Source: Sphacelaria rigidula (taxonomy: Eukaryota > Phaeophyceae > Sphacelariales). Taken from it: DNA of 22,798 nucleotides. Location: the NCBI GenBank assembly GCA_964200075.2, contig CAXNAA020000308.1, positions 1 to 22,798 on the forward strand. The letters are read 5' to 3'. The position numbers and the translations under genes were made by a program. Under the pieces are notes generated by a model that saw nothing but the letters and a program-made list of their open reading frames with translations, was not told the DNA's origin and made no database searches. Positions 20,847-22,798 of this stretch are shown here, piece by piece; the stretch's first letter is position 1, and every line of letters begins with the position of its first letter.

Positions 20847-21514
20847 ATGTTCCCCTGTTCATTTATTCCGTATCAGCGGAGTGCCAGACCGCGGTCGGGC
20901 ACTGTACAGTCTGCAGGACTACGTCGTCGCTTATCTTTTCCCATGATTTTCCCGTCCGATGAGTTCGAGTATGTAATTGAGCGACAACCCTCAGAGATTC
21001 CTTGCATGCCTGGCGAAGAACTGGCCGAGCACATTCGTTGCAATCAATTCCTCCAATATGCACAGTGTGGGAACTGCACACGTATTTTCGCTTGCCTAGC
21101 TTGTGCCCCAGCCGCGTTCATGTATTTTTCGCAAGCGTACATGCAGAGACGATTTTTCCAACATTCACGTATATGTAGGTACGCCGAGAGTGTTTTTTTT
21201 GTTATATTCCGTGGTTGCAACGATATGGGATCGGTCCAATGTGCACCCATAAATAGTGAGTGTCCCATTGCATATTACAGGTCGCTTCGTCCGGTATTTT
21301 CAGCTGTTGGCGTGATGATTGCAAATTGCTCACGAAATTCATGGTTGCACGTCCGCTTCTTGTTTTCCGCAGTATAAGCACATGGAGCTCACCATTCTCC
21401 GATGACATGGTCCAGTGGCTATGCACGAATTCACCTGCTATGGGCACCCCTCTGTCGGAATACGCACATGCACGTGCCAATCATGACTCGTCGTTGGTCC
21501 CTCACGTACAGTAA
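20847..21514 (+). CDS. Candidate two-exon gene with CX2C-X5-CX2C motif
   Basis: From an ATG at 20847 the frame is open to beyond 21178, where CGTATATGTAG|GTACGC offers a donor. Joining to CTGTTGGCG at 21304, after a T-rich stretch ending GTATTTTCAG, keeps frame and runs to a TAA at 21514, giving about 180 residues with a 125-nt intron (21179-21303). Without splicing the first frame ends at 21377, about 176 residues from the ATG. Near residues 75-90 the cysteines read CGNCTRIFACLAC, a CX2C-X5-CX2C spacing that could bind a metal. The spliced form adds a further C-rich join (ICSCWRDDC). Acidic (DEFEYVIE) and ordinary soluble segments surround it. No named zinc-finger family fits. The PT-rich gene follows about 215 bp downstream on the same strand, and this could be its upstream exons. 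Confidence 0.28.
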
Positions 21515-21546
21515 CGAGAAAAACCTCGATCCACGACTGTGCATCC

Positions 21547-21693
21547 ATGAATACTGCAGTGATTTTCCCTGTTCAGGCAAGGGCCGAAGACCTTTCAGTT
21601 TTTGTTGCCCACAAACTGGATCTCCTTGCGCCTTTTCCCGCCCTGGTTGATGTTGCAAAGCTGATTTTGCTCGGTCTTACAGTTGACATTTGA
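21547..21693 (+). CDS. Short open frame in phase with the downstream PT-rich gene
   Basis: An ATG at 21547 opens 48 residues (MNTAVIFPVQARAEDLSVFV, then LLAPFPALVDVAKLILLGL) ending at TGA 21691-21693. The translation has an amphipathic or hydrophobic helix-like character, and the start has C at -3. It is in exactly the same frame as the repeat protein that starts at 21730. The frame from 21487 to the end of the window has only this one stop. A 33-nt segment GTT...CAG (21682-21714), or a different intron, would remove the stop and fuse the two. That is short for an intron in most eukaryotes, so the link is speculative. Confidence 0.25.
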   Translation: MNTAVIFPVQARAEDLSVFVAHKLDLLAPFPALVDVAKLILLGLTVDI

Positions 21694-21729
21694 CTCCAGT
21701 TACTTATTTGTCAGCATAATGTGCCCCCC

Positions 21730-22798
21730 ATGATTTCTCTCCGTTTACCCGTTAAGCCATTACCGAGTTCTACACCAGTTCCGGGCGAATCGGAGGCGCC
21801 GGCACCTGCACCAGTTGCATCGGAAACGCCGGCACCAACAGCAGCTCTGGATGAACCTGACACCACAGAACCGACTCCGCCGCCAACAGTAGGTATCGTT
21901 GATCCCGAGACGCCGCCACCAACAGCAACTCCAGTTGAACCGACTCCAGAGCCTTCGCCAGCCCCAACGGAGACTGCACTTGATACCGAGACACCGCCGC
22001 CAACAGCAACTCCAGTTGGACCGACACCAGAGCCTTCGCCAGCCCCAACACCAGCTGGAGTCGAGGTGGAAACCCCAGAACCGACACCGGCGCCAACGGC
22101 GACGGCAGTTGATACCGAGACGCCGGCACCAACACCAGCCGAGGTCGAGGTGGAAACCCCAGGACCGACTCCGCTGCCAACGGCGACGGCAGTTGATACC
22201 GAGACGCCGGCACCAACACCAGCCGAGGTCGAGGTGGAAACCCCAGGACCGACTCCAGAGCCTTCGCCAGCCCCAACGGAGACGGCAGTTGATACCGAGA
22301 CGCCGGCACCAACACCAGCTGTGGCCGACGTGGAAACCCCAGGACCGACTCCGGCGCCAACAGTAAGTGCAATCCTTCCGTTAACGCCGGCACCAGCACT
22401 AGCTGAGATCGAGCTGGAAACTCCAGGACCGACTCCGCTGCCGACGGAGACGGCACTTGACACCGAGACGCCGGCACCAACACCAGCTGTGGCCGACGTG
22501 GAAACTCCGGGACCGACTCCGCTGCCGACGGAGACGGCACTTGACACCGAGACGCCGGCACCAACACCAGCTGTGGCCGACGTGGAAACTCCGGGACCGA
22601 CTCCGCTGCCGACGGAGACGGCACTTGACACCGAGACGCCGGCACCAACACCAGCTGTGGCCGACTTGGAAACCCCGGTACCGACTCCGCTGCCGACGGA
22701 GACGGCAGTTGATACCGACACGCCGGCACCAACACCAGCTGTGGCCGACTTGGAAACTCCAGGACCGACTCCGCTGCCGACGGAGACGGCAGTTGACA
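21730..22798 (+). CDS. Pro/Thr/Glu-rich repeat protein, 3' end outside window
   Basis: A plus frame is open from the ATG at 21730 to the end of the window (356 codons, no stop), so the gene continues to the right. After MISLRLPVKPLPSSTPVP it consists almost wholly of Pro, Thr, Glu, Ala, Val and Asp. From about residue 87 these are organised as 28-residue units of the type ETPAPTPAVADVETPGPTPL plus PTETALDT. Such low-complexity PT-rich, acidic segments are typical of extended extracellular, cell-wall or mucin-like regions, where the threonines can be glycosylated; that role is inference. No signal peptide is visible after this ATG. The real N-terminus may lie upstream: possible acceptors end at 21699, 21714 and 21767, and an in-phase frame occupies 21547-21693. 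Both strands are free of stops over the repeat (minus frames of 336 and 321 codons give Gly/Val/Ser- or Pro/Ser/Val-rich peptides). The plus frame is preferred for its more usual PT-rich composition, not by proof. Confidence 0.6.
   Translation, partial: MISLRLPVKPLPSSTPVPGESEAPAPAPVASETPAPTAALDEPDTTEPTPPPTVGIVDPETPPPTATPVEPTPEPSPAPTETALDTETPPPTATPVGPTPEPSPAPTPAGVEVETPEPTPAPTATAVDTETPAPTPAEVEVETPGPTPLPTATAVDTETPAPTPAEVEVETPGPTPEPSPAPTETAVDTETPAPTPAVADVETPGPTPAPTVSAILPLTPAPALAEIELETPGPTPLPTETALDTETPAPTPAVADVETPGPTPLPTETALDTETPAPTPAVADVETPGPTPLPTETALDTETPAPTPAVADLETPVPTPLPTETAVDTDTPAPTPAVADLETPGPTPLPTETAVD
21988..22798 (+). repeat. 84-bp (28-codon) tandem repeat array inside the PT-rich gene
   Basis: Units beginning at GAGACGCCGGCACC or a variant start at 22117, 22201, 22297, 22381, 22465, 22549, 22633 and 22717. 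Spacing is 84 bp except one 96-bp unit at 22201, which has an extra EPSP-type tetrapeptide. Less regular units begin at 21907 and 21988, with steps of 81 and 129 bp. The three units from 22465 are nearly identical, while leftward copies are more diverged. The 22381 unit is deviant (TTAACGCCGGCACCAGCACT). All spacings are multiples of three, as expected if the array is translated. The array runs past the window edge. Confidence 0.95.

Noticed and set aside
21899-22366. 155-codon plus frame rich in Gln, Arg and Pro inside the repeat
   Set aside because: Out-of-frame shadow of the PT-rich frame; it ends within the array while the main frame stays open to the window edge.
21711-22721. 336- and 321-codon minus-strand frames over the 84-bp array
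   Set aside because: They are stop-free because the plus repeat lacks the complementary words (TTA, CTA, TCA in those registers). Their composition mirrors the PT-rich frame. Kept as a finding about strand ambiguity, not as genes.
1-22798. Search for reverse transcriptase, integrase, transposase, CRISPR or bacterial operon signatures
   Set aside because: None of the longer translations shows such motifs, and no spaced identical repeats of CRISPR type or ribosome-binding-site-spaced gene chains were found.

Overview
The window looks like eukaryotic nuclear DNA from a gene-poor, repeat-rich region. No dense operon-like coding, tRNA, rRNA or CRISPR array is visible. Simple repeats (AC, TA, TTGA, CCCT, poly-C), tandem duplications, a long imperfect palindrome and several GT...AG intron-like configurations all point to a eukaryote. 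The proline/threonine-rich repeat protein at the right edge and the general sequence style would suit an alga or another protist, but this is an impression and the lineage cannot be fixed from the sequence.

Layout. Positions 1-4000 are dominated by repeats. A 74-bp unit occurs twice in tandem at 22-159, with a third copy at 2893-2958. Between them lies a 401-bp tandem duplication (1830-2632) with a fragment of a third copy (2721-2765). Two elements rich in CCCGT/CGGGA, with inverted ends, follow at 3033-3212 and 3540-3776. A possible coding fragment lies on the minus strand at 178-495. Positions 4000-9000 hold scattered low-confidence open frames (an acidic minus-strand frame at 4371-4589 and a plus frame at 6684-7235), a G-run cluster and a purine-rich block near 8300-8560. 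Positions 9000-11300 hold the best internal candidates for spliced plus-strand genes, a short frame at 9060-9272 and a three-frame relay at 10018-11261, separated by a 24-unit AC microsatellite. Positions 11300-19700 are mostly non-coding, with a 280-bp imperfect inverted repeat at 14855-15135 and a possible two-exon frame at 15268-15823.

The right end (19700-22798) is the most gene-like. It has a frame at 19700-20143, a possible two-exon cysteine-containing gene at 20847-21514, and the one clearly coding feature: a proline/threonine/glutamate-rich protein starting at or before 21730 and running off the window, built from 28-residue (84-bp) repeats.

Many frames of 60-180 codons are expected by chance in 22.8 kb of such DNA. 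Apart from the 84-bp repeat gene, every CDS here is a hypothesis with low confidence. No reverse transcriptase, transposase, integrase or other recognisable catalytic domain was seen, so no pathway can be proposed and no co-operating system of genes is evident.
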